DNA of 64,000 nucleotides from Terriglobia bacterium (lineage in GTDB: Bacteria > Acidobacteriota > Terriglobia > Terriglobales > Acidobacteriaceae): positions 62,001 to 126,000 of the forward strand of contig JAIQFA010000003.1 of assembly GCA_020073525.1 (NCBI GenBank), written 5' to 3'. Below are positions 54,832 to 63,118 of this stretch, one piece after another. Made by a program: the position numbers and the translations under genes. Below the pieces are notes generated by a model. That model was not told the DNA's origin. It made no database searches and saw nothing but the letters and a program-made list of their open reading frames with translations. Numbering within the stretch: position 1 is the stretch's first letter; each line of letters starts with the position of its first letter.

Positions 54832-55880
54832 GTCGACTCGACTTCCCAGAGCGTGGTGACGAGATCGTCCGTCTCGACGGCGATGGTTGTCGCTGCCAGA
54901 TAACGAGTGGCATTTTCGCCATCGGGCAGGAAGGCGTTGCCGTACTGGAGATAACGCATCGGCAAGGCGTCCTTCTTCCATCTAGCGAGCACATGCCAGT
55001 TCTTTCCGTCTCCGGAGCCGACGAGATGAACTTCTCGGCCGGGGTTCGCTGGGCTGGGTTCGACCATTGTCGAAAAAAACGTCGCTCCGCCAACCCGACA
55101 ACCGTAGATCGAAGAGCTGGCGAGATCGCCAACCTGCTCGATGTTCCCTGTTCGATTCAGCCGATAGACGTGGTTCTTCTCAAGCGGCGTGTCGGTCGAA
55201 AGATACAGCCCGTCTTGCGTCGGAATCGCAGCTACGGCGCGGGCTTGCTGGTTCCCTGCCAGCACCACTTCCACCGCGCGAAGGTCGCAGGAAGCACGCA
55301 GCACTTTGCACTCCGCGCCTTCGTCTCCGGTCAGAATCCAAAGGCAATCGCCCCAGCGGTCGTAAACAATGTTGTGAACGTGCCGTATGCTTCCCGCCGG
55401 AAACGTGCAGGCAATCTGCCAGGTGCGTCCGCAGTCGGTCGAAACGTAGATGTGAACTTCGGCCCGCGCGCGATTGTCGAAATACTCGCCCCAGTAAATA
55501 TTTCCCGACGGGACCGCGGTGACATGCAGGGGCCGCGTACCGCGGTAAACTTGATGGGTGACTTGAAATTCGTTGCTGCCTGGGGTCCGCGTTACCAGTG
55601 CGCCCGGAACCGCGCCTACTATCGTCTGGTCGTTTGTCGTACCACCGAGAATGGCCAGCGCATGAAAGCCATCGCGCACCAGTCGATAGCTGAGACTGTT
55701 GCGCGAGGTCACATTCCGCCACCACGCCGGATGGAAGCGCGCAACCGATTCCCATTGCGACGCACCGGCAGGCAGGCGAACAACGTCGTAGCCTCTGCAG
55801 GCGTAGAGAAAATCGTCCGCCCAAGTCAGTACGCGGATGCCACGATAGGCGGCAATGCGCCTGAGTTGCAATGTTTGCAT
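54828..55880 (-). CDS. Sialidase-like beta-propeller protein
   Basis: A 350-residue soluble protein with Asp-box motifs (YVSTDCGRTWQIA, GSGDGKNWHVLARW) and repeated blade-like segments, indicating a sialidase-type propeller. No signal peptide and no recognised sialidase catalytic arginine triad, so it may be a glycan-binding or structural partner rather than a glycosidase. The start MQTLQLRRIAAY at 55880 is preferred; the open frame to 55955 runs into a repeat. Its stop overlaps the start of the C5-epimerase as ATGA, so the two proteins are translated together and may work on the same glycan. Confidence 0.78.
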   Translation of the reverse strand: MQTLQLRRIAAYRGIRVLTWADDFLYACRGYDVVRLPAGASQWESVARFHPAWWRNVTSRNSLSYRLVRDGFHALAILGGTTNDQTIVGAVPGALVTRTPGSNEFQVTHQVYRGTRPLHVTAVPSGNIYWGEYFDNRARAEVHIYVSTDCGRTWQIACTFPAGSIRHVHNIVYDRWGDCLWILTGDEGAECKVLRASCDLRAVEVVLAGNQQARAVAAIPTQDGLYLSTDTPLEKNHVYRLNRTGNIEQVGDLASSSIYGCRVGGATFFSTMVEPSPANPGREVHLVGSGDGKNWHVLARWKKDALPMRYLQYGNAFLPDGENATRYLAATTIAVETDDLVTTLWEVEST

Positions 55881-55895
55881 GAGAGCCACGGTGCC

Positions 55896-55973
55896 GTCCC
55901 TACGGGACTCCATCATTGTCGATTCCGTCCCCGGGCTGACGCCCTGGGCTAACACATGTCGCCCCGGCGGGGC
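55896..55973. repeat. Cluster of three small palindromes
   Basis: GTCCC-TAC-GGGAC (55896-55908), CCCGGGC-TGAC-GCCCTGGG (around 55930-55947) and GCCCC-GGC-GGGGC (55961-55973) lie between the carbamoyltransferase stop and the propeller gene. They look like the dispersed intergenic palindromes seen elsewhere in the window. Confidence 0.6.
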
Positions 55974-55979
55974 TTGGTG

Positions 55980-57713
55980 TCAACTGTCGATTTTGCACGC
56001 GAAAAAAGGGCCAATGGCGAGCACGTCCATCTTAGTTCGCTGGAAGCAATCGATGGCTTCCTGCGGCGTGCATACGATGGGCTCATTCTCGTTGAAGCTC
56101 GTGTTTAGGATCACCGGGATCCCGGTTTTCTTGCTGAACGTATGGATCAGATCGTAGTAGAGCGGATTCTCTTCTCGCGCCACGGTTTGCAATCGTCCGG
56201 TGTTGTCGACGTGGTTCACGGCGCACAGGCTCTTCCGCTTCTCCGGACGAATCTTGTACACGTGCAGCATGTACGGAGACGGATGATCGTGCTCGAAATA
56301 CTCGTGCTGCGCTTCGGCCAGGATCGCGGGCGCAAAGGGGCGGAACCACTCCCGATGCTTGATGCGTGCGTTCAACACGTCTTTCATGTCTGGCAGGCCC
56401 GGGTGGGTTACGATGGAACGATTGCCTAGAGCGCGCGGCCCCCACTCCATGCGTCCCTGAAACCATCCCACCACGTTGCCCTGGACCATCTGATCGGAAA
56501 CCGTGTCGAGCAGCGGCCCCCGCTCCAGTCGCTGATACTTCACGCCTGCGTTTTTCAGTGCGGATTCGATTTGCGGTTCGGAAAACTCTGGCCCGAGATA
56601 GGCATGATCCATCTGCTCGCGGCGCGGTTGTTTCAGCACCGAGTGATAAGTGTGGAGAGCGGCGCCAATCGCCAGGCCTTCATCGCCGGCTGCCGGTTGA
56701 ATCCAAGTGCGCCGAAATGGCGTCCGGGAAAACAGTTTGCCGTTGGCCACGCTGTTGAGCGCGCAGCCTCCCGCCATCGCGAGATTCTCCTCGGGAACGC
56801 GCTTGTACAACTCGTTCGCAAGGTGGAAGAACACTTCCTCGAAACAGCACTGCATGGCATACGCCAGATCCATGTCGCGCTGTGTGATCTCGGCGTACGG
56901 CTCACGGGGTGTGCCAAAAAGCTTTTCCATCTTGTCGGAGAAATGCCGCGCCAGGCGCACCGTTCCGTCGGGCAGCACCTGCATTCCCTGACTGCTGCCC
57001 AGCGGCTTGAAGTAACTCATGTTGAGCTGGAAGCTGCCATTCTTGAGCGTGACAATTTTCCGAATCTCGTCAACATAGATATCTCTTCCGTATGGCGCGA
57101 GGCCCATGACTTTGCCTTCATCGCCATATTTCCGGTAGCCGATGAAATCGCAGATCATGGTGTAGAAGCTGCCCAGCGAGTGCGGCAGGAACACGCGGTC
57201 GAGTACCTGGATTTCAGAGCCCTCGCAGCGCGCCGTCATGGTGGAGACGAAATCTCCCGAGCCGTCGTAGCTGAAGCCCGCCGCCTTTTCCCACGGCGAG
57301 CAGTAGTACGAACTGGCGATGTGGGCGATGTGGTGCTCAAGATGGTGCTCCTGAAACTTCAAGGTGGAGGCATCGACATCGAGCGCCTGCGCCAGCAGCG
57401 AACGCACGTCGCGCATCGACTCTTTGCGCTGCCGCATTTTGATAAAATTCAGGACCTTCGCCGGATTGGCCAGCGCATACTGCACCTTCTTCGCGAGGTT
57501 GGCGTCGCTGTCCTGCCCCACGGCAACGTGCTGAACATCGGTGATCTTCGCGCCCGCCGCATCCAGACAGGCTTTCACTGCGAGTGCAGGAAAACCGCCG
57601 TAATGTTTGTGCCGGTTCAGCCGCTCTTCAGCGACCGCAAAAAGAATCTTTCCGTCTTCGACAATCGCCGCCGAAGAGTCGGCGTGAAACATATTCAGGC
57701 CCAGAATCAACAT
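55980..57713 (-). CDS. NodU/CmcH family O-carbamoyltransferase
   Basis: A 577-residue enzyme that transfers a carbamoyl group from carbamoyl phosphate to a sugar hydroxyl. The N-terminal kinase-like (Kae1/TsaD-type) domain has LGLNMFHADSSAAIVEDG, the metal-binding cluster EHHLEHHIAHIASSYY, FSYDGSGDF and GGCALNSVANGKL. The C-terminal domain has EWGPRALGNRSI and NTSFNENEPIVCTP. It is cytoplasmic, acting on nucleotide or lipid-linked sugars. It follows the oxidoreductase gene by 121 bases, a gap carrying a REP-like doublet, and precedes the propeller-epimerase pair. Confidence 0.93.
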   Translation of the reverse strand: MLILGLNMFHADSSAAIVEDGKILFAVAEERLNRHKHYGGFPALAVKACLDAAGAKITDVQHVAVGQDSDANLAKKVQYALANPAKVLNFIKMRQRKESMRDVRSLLAQALDVDASTLKFQEHHLEHHIAHIASSYYCSPWEKAAGFSYDGSGDFVSTMTARCEGSEIQVLDRVFLPHSLGSFYTMICDFIGYRKYGDEGKVMGLAPYGRDIYVDEIRKIVTLKNGSFQLNMSYFKPLGSSQGMQVLPDGTVRLARHFSDKMEKLFGTPREPYAEITQRDMDLAYAMQCCFEEVFFHLANELYKRVPEENLAMAGGCALNSVANGKLFSRTPFRRTWIQPAAGDEGLAIGAALHTYHSVLKQPRREQMDHAYLGPEFSEPQIESALKNAGVKYQRLERGPLLDTVSDQMVQGNVVGWFQGRMEWGPRALGNRSIVTHPGLPDMKDVLNARIKHREWFRPFAPAILAEAQHEYFEHDHPSPYMLHVYKIRPEKRKSLCAVNHVDNTGRLQTVAREENPLYYDLIHTFSKKTGIPVILNTSFNENEPIVCTPQEAIDCFQRTKMDVLAIGPFFACKIDS

Positions 57714-57752
57714 TTACGGCTCGTTCCCTTCTCTTGTCCCATTTGCTCTCCC

Positions 57753-57820
57753 GTAGAGACGGGGCTTGCCCCGTCTCCGGCGGCGCGGCAACGCCGAGAC
57801 GCGGCAAGCCGCGTCTCTAC
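57753..57820. repeat. REP-like palindromic doublet with GTAG/CTAC ends
   Basis: GTAGAGACGGGG-CTTG-CCCCGTCTC on the left and GAGACGCGG-CAAG-CCGCGTCTCTAC on the right, separated by a GC-rich spacer with a third small hairpin (GGCGCGGCAACGCC). The order of the two modules is reversed relative to the element at 5779-5840. Confidence 0.8.
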
Positions 57821-57834
57821 AGGAAAATCAGCTG

Positions 57835-60063
57835 CTAGGGCGTGAACTTTTCCTGCAGGGCCGCAGCGACGAATTCGCCTAGCTGCACCTTCAGAAGCTG
57901 TCCGGTCTGGCATGCATTCTGCAGCCGCAGGGTCGCGAGCGTCGAGCCCACGACCTGTTCGAACGGAATTGGAGGCGGCGTCTTATTCCGAAGTGCATCC
58001 ACGAATGCCTGCATTTCCGCCTTGTGGCCTTTGTCCTGTTCCCAGCGCGTGCGTGTGATTTGTTTGCGACCGTTGCGAACCAGTTCCAGACGCCGAAAAT
58101 CTTCGAGGATCGCAATCGAGCCACCGCCGAAAACCTCCACGCGTTCCTTCGAAGCCGACTTGTCGCCGTTGGAGAGATAGGTGATCGTCCCCAGCGTACC
58201 GTTCGCGAACTTCAACGTCGCGACGACATTGTCCATGCTGTACTGCCCCGGATTGCCCACGGTCTGCGCCTGCACTTCGGTGGGACACGCGCCCGCGAGA
58301 AAGCAGAGGAAGTCCACAAAATGGCAGACCTCGCCGAGAATGCGGCCACCGCCTTGCTCTGGATCGTTCACCCAATGATCGGCGGGGATGAAACCCGCAT
58401 TCACGCGGTAGTGGATGGCCAGCGGTTCGTGAATCTCTGACACAAACTGTTTCATCTGCACCGCCATCGGCGCGAACCGGCGGTTGAAGCCCACCATCAG
58501 CAGCGGAGCGTCTTCTTCGGTCGAAGCACCCACCAGGGCCGCCAGTTCGCCTTCATTCAAGCACAGAGGCTTTTCGCAGAAGACCGCCTTTCCCGCGCGC
58601 AGGGCGGCAAGCACCTGGGCGGCATGAAGATGATGGCGGGTGGCGATCAGCACTGCTTCGACGTTTGGATCCTGCAGGAGTTCAGCTTCCGAGTTCGAAC
58701 AGTAGGCAAATCCAAATTTCTCGGCCGCATTCCGGCTGCGCGGCCCGGTCGCATTGCAGACACCGATGAAGGAGACGCCCGGAATCTCCTTCAGTGCGGG
58801 CAACAGCGTGTTCTGCGCAAAACTTCCTGCTCCCAGCACCCCCAGGCCTACGGAACCTGACTCGGTCGCAACCGCATTCACCGGAATTTTCTCCGACAGC
58901 ATCGGAGTGATTGCCGACTCGGCTTCGGCATACGTGATCAGGACGCCCAGGAAAAACTCTCGCGTGGATCCCGTAATCAAGTCGTAGGCCTTGGTGCCTT
59001 GATCCATCGGAAAGCGGTGGGTAGTCAGCGACGGCAGATCGAGTTTCCCCTCCGCGATAAATTGGAGAAAAGCTTCCAGGTTGCGCGTCTCCGTCCAGCG
59101 CACATGACCAATCGGGTAATCTCGCCCTTTCTGCTCATACGCAGCGTCATAGCGGCCGGGGCCATAGGAGCGCGAAATCCGAAAATCCAATTCTTTCTCG
59201 TAATAAAGTTTGCGTTGCAGTTCCATGCCGACGGTTCCCACTGCGACCACGATGGCGCGATCACGCGCTAGCTCGGCCGCCAAGTTCACCGGTTCGCTGC
59301 TCGGAGTCTCCGCCGTAATCAGCACCGAGTCCACGCCCGCGCCGCCCGTTTGCTGAAAGCACAGATCGCGGAACTCGCGCGCGCCGGTGCACGTGGCTTC
59401 AGCGCCGCTCAAAGTGGCGAGATCGGCGCGCTGCTGCAACAGGTCCATGCCAAAGACGCGGCAACCCGCGGCTTTCAACAACTGAACGGTAATTTGTCCG
59501 AGCAGTCCCAAACCAATCACTGCGACCGTATCACCGAGGGCAACCTCCGCGGTGCGGATGCCGTGCAGACAAATTGCGCCTACTGTTCCGAACGCGGCCT
59601 CTTCGAAAGAAACTTGCGCCGCTGCCTGTTCGCTGTCGGGAATCTTCGCTACCAGCATGCGCGGCACGCAGGCAAACTCGGCATGCACGGCGAACCCCGC
59701 ACCGGCACATGCGACGCGGTCGCCCACGTTGATGTCAGCGACACCATCGCCAACCGCAACCACCACTCCGGCGCTGCTGTAGCCCACCGATTGCGGCTGA
59801 TCCAGGCGGGAGCGAACGGTCTGCACGGTGGACGCCAGCCCATCGCGTTGCATCTTGGCAATCACATCCCGCACCAGATCAGGACGCGCCTTAGCCTTCG
59901 CCAGCAGATTCTTGCTGGCAAATTCAGCTGAAGCGCGCTCCGTGCCGGCCGACACCAGCGACGCTGCGACTCGTACCAGCACGCAGCCCGGCAACAATTG
60001 CGGCGCCGGAACTTCGGCGACTTTTAACTCACCGGTGCGCGCGTCTTGTAAGAGTTGCTTCAT
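57835..60063 (-). CDS. Bi-domain oxidoreductase: zinc-type alcohol dehydrogenase fused to Gfo/Idh/MocA domain
   Basis: A 742-residue fusion. The N-terminal half (residues 1-375) is a medium-chain dehydrogenase fold (VGYSSAGVVVAVGDGVADI, VAVIGLGLLGQITVQLLKAAG) but lacks the usual structural zinc cysteines. The C-terminal half (about 390-742) is Gfo/Idh/MocA with NAD-binding LGVLGAGSFAQNTLLPAL, CEKPLCLNEGEL (Lys-Pro catalytic region) and GGGRILGEVCHFVDFLCFL. This arrangement is characteristic of polysaccharide clusters with heparinase- or alginate-like enzymes. It probably oxidises or epimerises a nucleotide sugar; the reaction is unknown. Its ATG overlaps the asparagine synthase stop by four bases. 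Confidence 0.9.
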   Translation of the reverse strand: MKQLLQDARTGELKVAEVPAPQLLPGCVLVRVAASLVSAGTERASAEFASKNLLAKAKARPDLVRDVIAKMQRDGLASTVQTVRSRLDQPQSVGYSSAGVVVAVGDGVADINVGDRVACAGAGFAVHAEFACVPRMLVAKIPDSEQAAAQVSFEEAAFGTVGAICLHGIRTAEVALGDTVAVIGLGLLGQITVQLLKAAGCRVFGMDLLQQRADLATLSGAEATCTGAREFRDLCFQQTGGAGVDSVLITAETPSSEPVNLAAELARDRAIVVAVGTVGMELQRKLYYEKELDFRISRSYGPGRYDAAYEQKGRDYPIGHVRWTETRNLEAFLQFIAEGKLDLPSLTTHRFPMDQGTKAYDLITGSTREFFLGVLITYAEAESAITPMLSEKIPVNAVATESGSVGLGVLGAGSFAQNTLLPALKEIPGVSFIGVCNATGPRSRNAAEKFGFAYCSNSEAELLQDPNVEAVLIATRHHLHAAQVLAALRAGKAVFCEKPLCLNEGELAALVGASTEEDAPLLMVGFNRRFAPMAVQMKQFVSEIHEPLAIHYRVNAGFIPADHWVNDPEQGGGRILGEVCHFVDFLCFLAGACPTEVQAQTVGNPGQYSMDNVVATLKFANGTLGTITYLSNGDKSASKERVEVFGGGSIAILEDFRRLELVRNGRKQITRTRWEQDKGHKAEMQAFVDALRNKTPPPIPFEQVVGSTLATLRLQNACQTGQLLKVQLGEFVAAALQEKFTP

Positions 60064-62048
60064 GCAATCGTTAATTGAGGCGCGCCGATTTGCCGCTGCG
60101 CGAACGCTCTGGCGCCGCCATCGAGAAAAAGCTGCATCCAGATTTCCAGCGTCAGCAGTTGCCAGATTTGCATCGACCAGTCTTCCGTGCCGCGGCGGTG
60201 CTCATCGACGTACGCGCGCACGACTTCGGGACGGAACAGTCCCCGGCGCCGCACTTGCGTTTCCGAAAGCAGATCATCCACCATGGGACGCAAATCATGC
60301 GCCAGCCAGTAGTCGACCGGTGCTGCGAAGCCCGCTTTCGGCTGCCGCATGACCTCTTCTGGCAGCATACTACGCACGGCTTCACGGAAAATGTGCTTCG
60401 TCACCGGACGCCATTTCCCTTTCAGCTTCCACTCTGGCTTCACGTTCCAGGCAACGAATTCGGCCAACCCGCGGTCCAGGAACGGCACACGTACCTCGAC
60501 CGACGATGCCATGCTCATCTTGTCGTTGTAGGTCAGGTTTAGCGTGGTCATGAAGATCTTAGTATCCAGATAGAGCATCTGGTTCAGAAAATCCGCGTGC
60601 CGCACTTTGTCGAACGCCGAGAGATGCTGGCCGGCAGGATTGCCGCTCGGGCCCTGCGGCGATTTTAGGGCATATAAGTCGGTCTTCTGCTGCGCATCCA
60701 GATACGTGCAGTTTCTGATGAAAGCTTCCGCCGGGCTGAGAGCCGCGCTGCGCGCCATCTTCTTCGCCAGACGTACGGGGCCTTTCAATCGCGTGCCGCG
60801 CAAAGATGGTAAACCCAGCAGAGCATGCTCGGCGGCGGAACGAGCGAAGCCCGGAATATGCCGATACTCTTCCGCCCACGCGTGCGCGACATGCTTGCGA
60901 TATCCAGCGAAAATTTCATCGCCGCCAACTCCCGACAAAAGCACAGTCGCCTGTTTTCGGGCCTCGTGGCACACCAGATACGCGGTGATGATTGCGGGAT
61001 CGGCCGTTGGCTCATCCATGTGCCAGGCCAGACTCGGCAACAGGCCGACCACATCGGGCTCGACCATGATTTCATGATGTTCGCAGCCGAGCTTGCGCGC
61101 CAGGCGCTGCGGCACGGCAGGATCATCAATTGTTGTCTCGCCCACGCGATACTTTTCGGGAAAGGTAATCGTGTACGTCCGCACCGGCTGCTTTCGCGCC
61201 ATCGCCGCCACGATGCTCGACGAATCCAGCCCCGCGCTCAGAAAGGCCCCAATCGGGACATCGCTCACCATCTGCTGCTCGACTGAGGCGCAGAACCGCG
61301 CTCGGATCTCATCTGCCAGATCCGCTTCCGTCCGTTCGAAGCGATGTTCCGCGGGAGGGAACGTCAAGTCCCAATATTGTTCGATCTTGAACTCGCCGCC
61401 TTGCCAGAGCGCGTAGTGCCCCGCTGGAAGCTTGCGGATGCCCTCGAACATCGTCAACGGATCGGGCACCCAGAGGAATGTCAGGTATTGGTCAAGCGCC
61501 TCCAGGTTCATGCGCGCTTCGATTCCCGGCACTTCGAGCAGCGCTTTGACCTCGGAGGCGAAAGCCAACTTTCCGCCGCGCTCCGAGTAATAGAGCGGCT
61601 TGATTCCAAAATGATCGCGGGCCAGAAACAGCTTCGGAGACGTCCCGCGCAAGTCACAGATTGCGAGTGCAAACATGCCATTCAGACGGTTCAGGCATTC
61701 GACGCCATATTCTTCGTAGAGATGAACGATGGCTTCCGTGTCGGTGTGCGAACGAAAACGATGCGCGTTAGATTTGCCTTCGAGCTCACGGCGCAGATCG
61801 GCGAAATTGTAGATCTCGCCGTTGTACGTGATCCACACCGTGCCATCTTCGTTGCTCATGGGCATGTGGCCATCGGCGGAGAGATCGAGAATGGCCAGGC
61901 GCCGGCTTCCCAGTCCGATGTATCCACCATCGGGGAAACGCCGCTCCCAGAGCCCGGAGTCGTCGGGCCCGCGGTGGGTCTGGACGTTCGTCATCCGGAC
62001 GAGCGTCTCCCGATCGCCGCAATTCACAAGGCCGCTGATGCCGCACAC
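60060..62048 (-). CDS. Asparagine synthase (glutamine-hydrolysing) family protein 1
   Basis: A 662-residue protein. The class II glutaminase domain starts with the nucleophile C2 (MCGISGLVNC) and includes RGPDDSG, VWITYNGEIYNFADLR and GMFALAICDLRG. The synthase domain has the PP-loop SAGLDSSSIVAAM and LSGVGGDEIFAGYRKH. In polysaccharide clusters such proteins amidate sugar carboxylates rather than make asparagine; the context here favours that reading. The stop overlaps the oxidoreductase start (ATGA). The GT2 gene ends four bases before its start. Confidence 0.92.
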   Translation of the reverse strand: MCGISGLVNCGDRETLVRMTNVQTHRGPDDSGLWERRFPDGGYIGLGSRRLAILDLSADGHMPMSNEDGTVWITYNGEIYNFADLRRELEGKSNAHRFRSHTDTEAIVHLYEEYGVECLNRLNGMFALAICDLRGTSPKLFLARDHFGIKPLYYSERGGKLAFASEVKALLEVPGIEARMNLEALDQYLTFLWVPDPLTMFEGIRKLPAGHYALWQGGEFKIEQYWDLTFPPAEHRFERTEADLADEIRARFCASVEQQMVSDVPIGAFLSAGLDSSSIVAAMARKQPVRTYTITFPEKYRVGETTIDDPAVPQRLARKLGCEHHEIMVEPDVVGLLPSLAWHMDEPTADPAIITAYLVCHEARKQATVLLSGVGGDEIFAGYRKHVAHAWAEEYRHIPGFARSAAEHALLGLPSLRGTRLKGPVRLAKKMARSAALSPAEAFIRNCTYLDAQQKTDLYALKSPQGPSGNPAGQHLSAFDKVRHADFLNQMLYLDTKIFMTTLNLTYNDKMSMASSVEVRVPFLDRGLAEFVAWNVKPEWKLKGKWRPVTKHIFREAVRSMLPEEVMRQPKAGFAAPVDYWLAHDLRPMVDDLLSETQVRRRGLFRPEVVRAYVDEHRRGTEDWSMQIWQLLTLEIWMQLFLDGGARAFAQRQIGAPQLTIA

Positions 62049-62052
62049 CGCC

Positions 62053-62973
62053 TCAGTTCCTCCCCGTCTTTAGTTCGTACTTCAGCTCGTAGATTTTGGC
62101 CTTGGAATGGAACATCTGCACCGCTTGAAATGTGCAGTAGATCAAGCCAGGCACGCCGTCGAGAAATCCCAGGCGAAAAATGTAGCGATACAGAAAGAGC
62201 AGAACGGGGGAGCCCGGCAAACGATAGAGATTTCGTTTGAGCCAGCGGCGGCGCTGCGCCTGCGTGCCGAACAGATCGGCGCTCACTTCTTCCGGAGCGC
62301 CTTCCGGCTGCAGAAGCACACGCGCTTCCCAATTCGAGTACTCATTGTGTTTCAGGATGTAGCGCGACAAGGAGTCGACATTATGGTGGACGAGCGAATT
62401 TCTCAGTTCCGCGGTAGGCCCGTCAACCACCACATGTTCGTGGATCTCGATGTCGGCCATCGAGGTATCTTGATCCTTCAGGCGGCATTCAAAACGGCCG
62501 CGCCCTTTGCGGAAGAGCGACAGTTTCCAGAAGCTGGCATCGCAATGTCGCAAGACGCGTCCGAGAAAGTACATCTGCAGCCGGATCGAGTAGCCATCCA
62601 CATCGGGGTTTTGCAGCGCACGCCGAATTTCTTCGACCAGTTCGGGCGTCAGGACTTCATCCGCATCGAGCAGCAGAATCCAGCCGTAGGCGAGCGGCAG
62701 AGTGTCCATAGCCCATTGGCGCTTCTTGGGCCAGCCCCCTGCATAATGAAACTGGACCACTTTCGCGCCGTGCGATTGAGCAATGGCAGCCGTGTCGTCG
62801 GTGCTCTGCGAATCGACGACATACACCTCACCGAAACCGGCCAGCGACTCCAGGCAGCGCGGCAGGTTACGCGCCTCGTTACGGACCGGGACAATCACGC
62901 TCACGGGCAGCGTGGGCACAGCCGGGACTGAGCGCGACACCTCAGGCTCTGATTTTGCTTCGATCAAGTTCAT
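62053..62973 (-). CDS. GT2 family glycosyltransferase (WaaE/KdtX-like)
   Basis: A 306-residue GT-A glycosyltransferase. Features are VSVIVPVRNEARNLPRCLESL at the start (short form VSVIVPVRNE), YVVDSQSTDDTA, the nucleotide-metal motif LLLDADEVLTPELVEEI, and a C-terminal GSPVLLFLYRYIFRLGFLDG membrane-associated helix like WaaE/KdtX enzymes that add glucose to lipopolysaccharide core. The acceptor here is unknown. It is four bases upstream of asparagine synthase 1. A 145-base gap separates it from the next gene upstream. Confidence 0.92.
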   Translation of the reverse strand: MNLIEAKSEPEVSRSVPAVPTLPVSVIVPVRNEARNLPRCLESLAGFGEVYVVDSQSTDDTAAIAQSHGAKVVQFHYAGGWPKKRQWAMDTLPLAYGWILLLDADEVLTPELVEEIRRALQNPDVDGYSIRLQMYFLGRVLRHCDASFWKLSLFRKGRGRFECRLKDQDTSMADIEIHEHVVVDGPTAELRNSLVHHNVDSLSRYILKHNEYSNWEARVLLQPEGAPEEVSADLFGTQAQRRRWLKRNLYRLPGSPVLLFLYRYIFRLGFLDGVPGLIYCTFQAVQMFHSKAKIYELKYELKTGRN

Positions 62974-63118
62974 TCCGTCGGAAGGTAAGGTCCTACTATG
63001 TTAGCTGAACTGCAGGCATTCTTGAATGTAAGATCGTCACGCAAGATTGCTGACGAAGGATCGTTCAACAGCGGTTCCCGCCCGATTTGGCCGGTCAAAC
63101 GGGCGTGGCCGATCCACT

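Noticed and set aside
54993-55952. 319-residue open frame on the plus strand
   Set aside because: It lies opposite the propeller gene, which has Asp boxes and a coupled neighbour.
56571-57845. 424-residue open frame on the plus strand
   Set aside because: It is antisense to the carbamoyltransferase and runs into a palindromic repeat.
61344-62240. 298-residue open frame on the plus strand
   Set aside because: It covers parts of asparagine synthase 1 and GT2 in antisense and has no motif.
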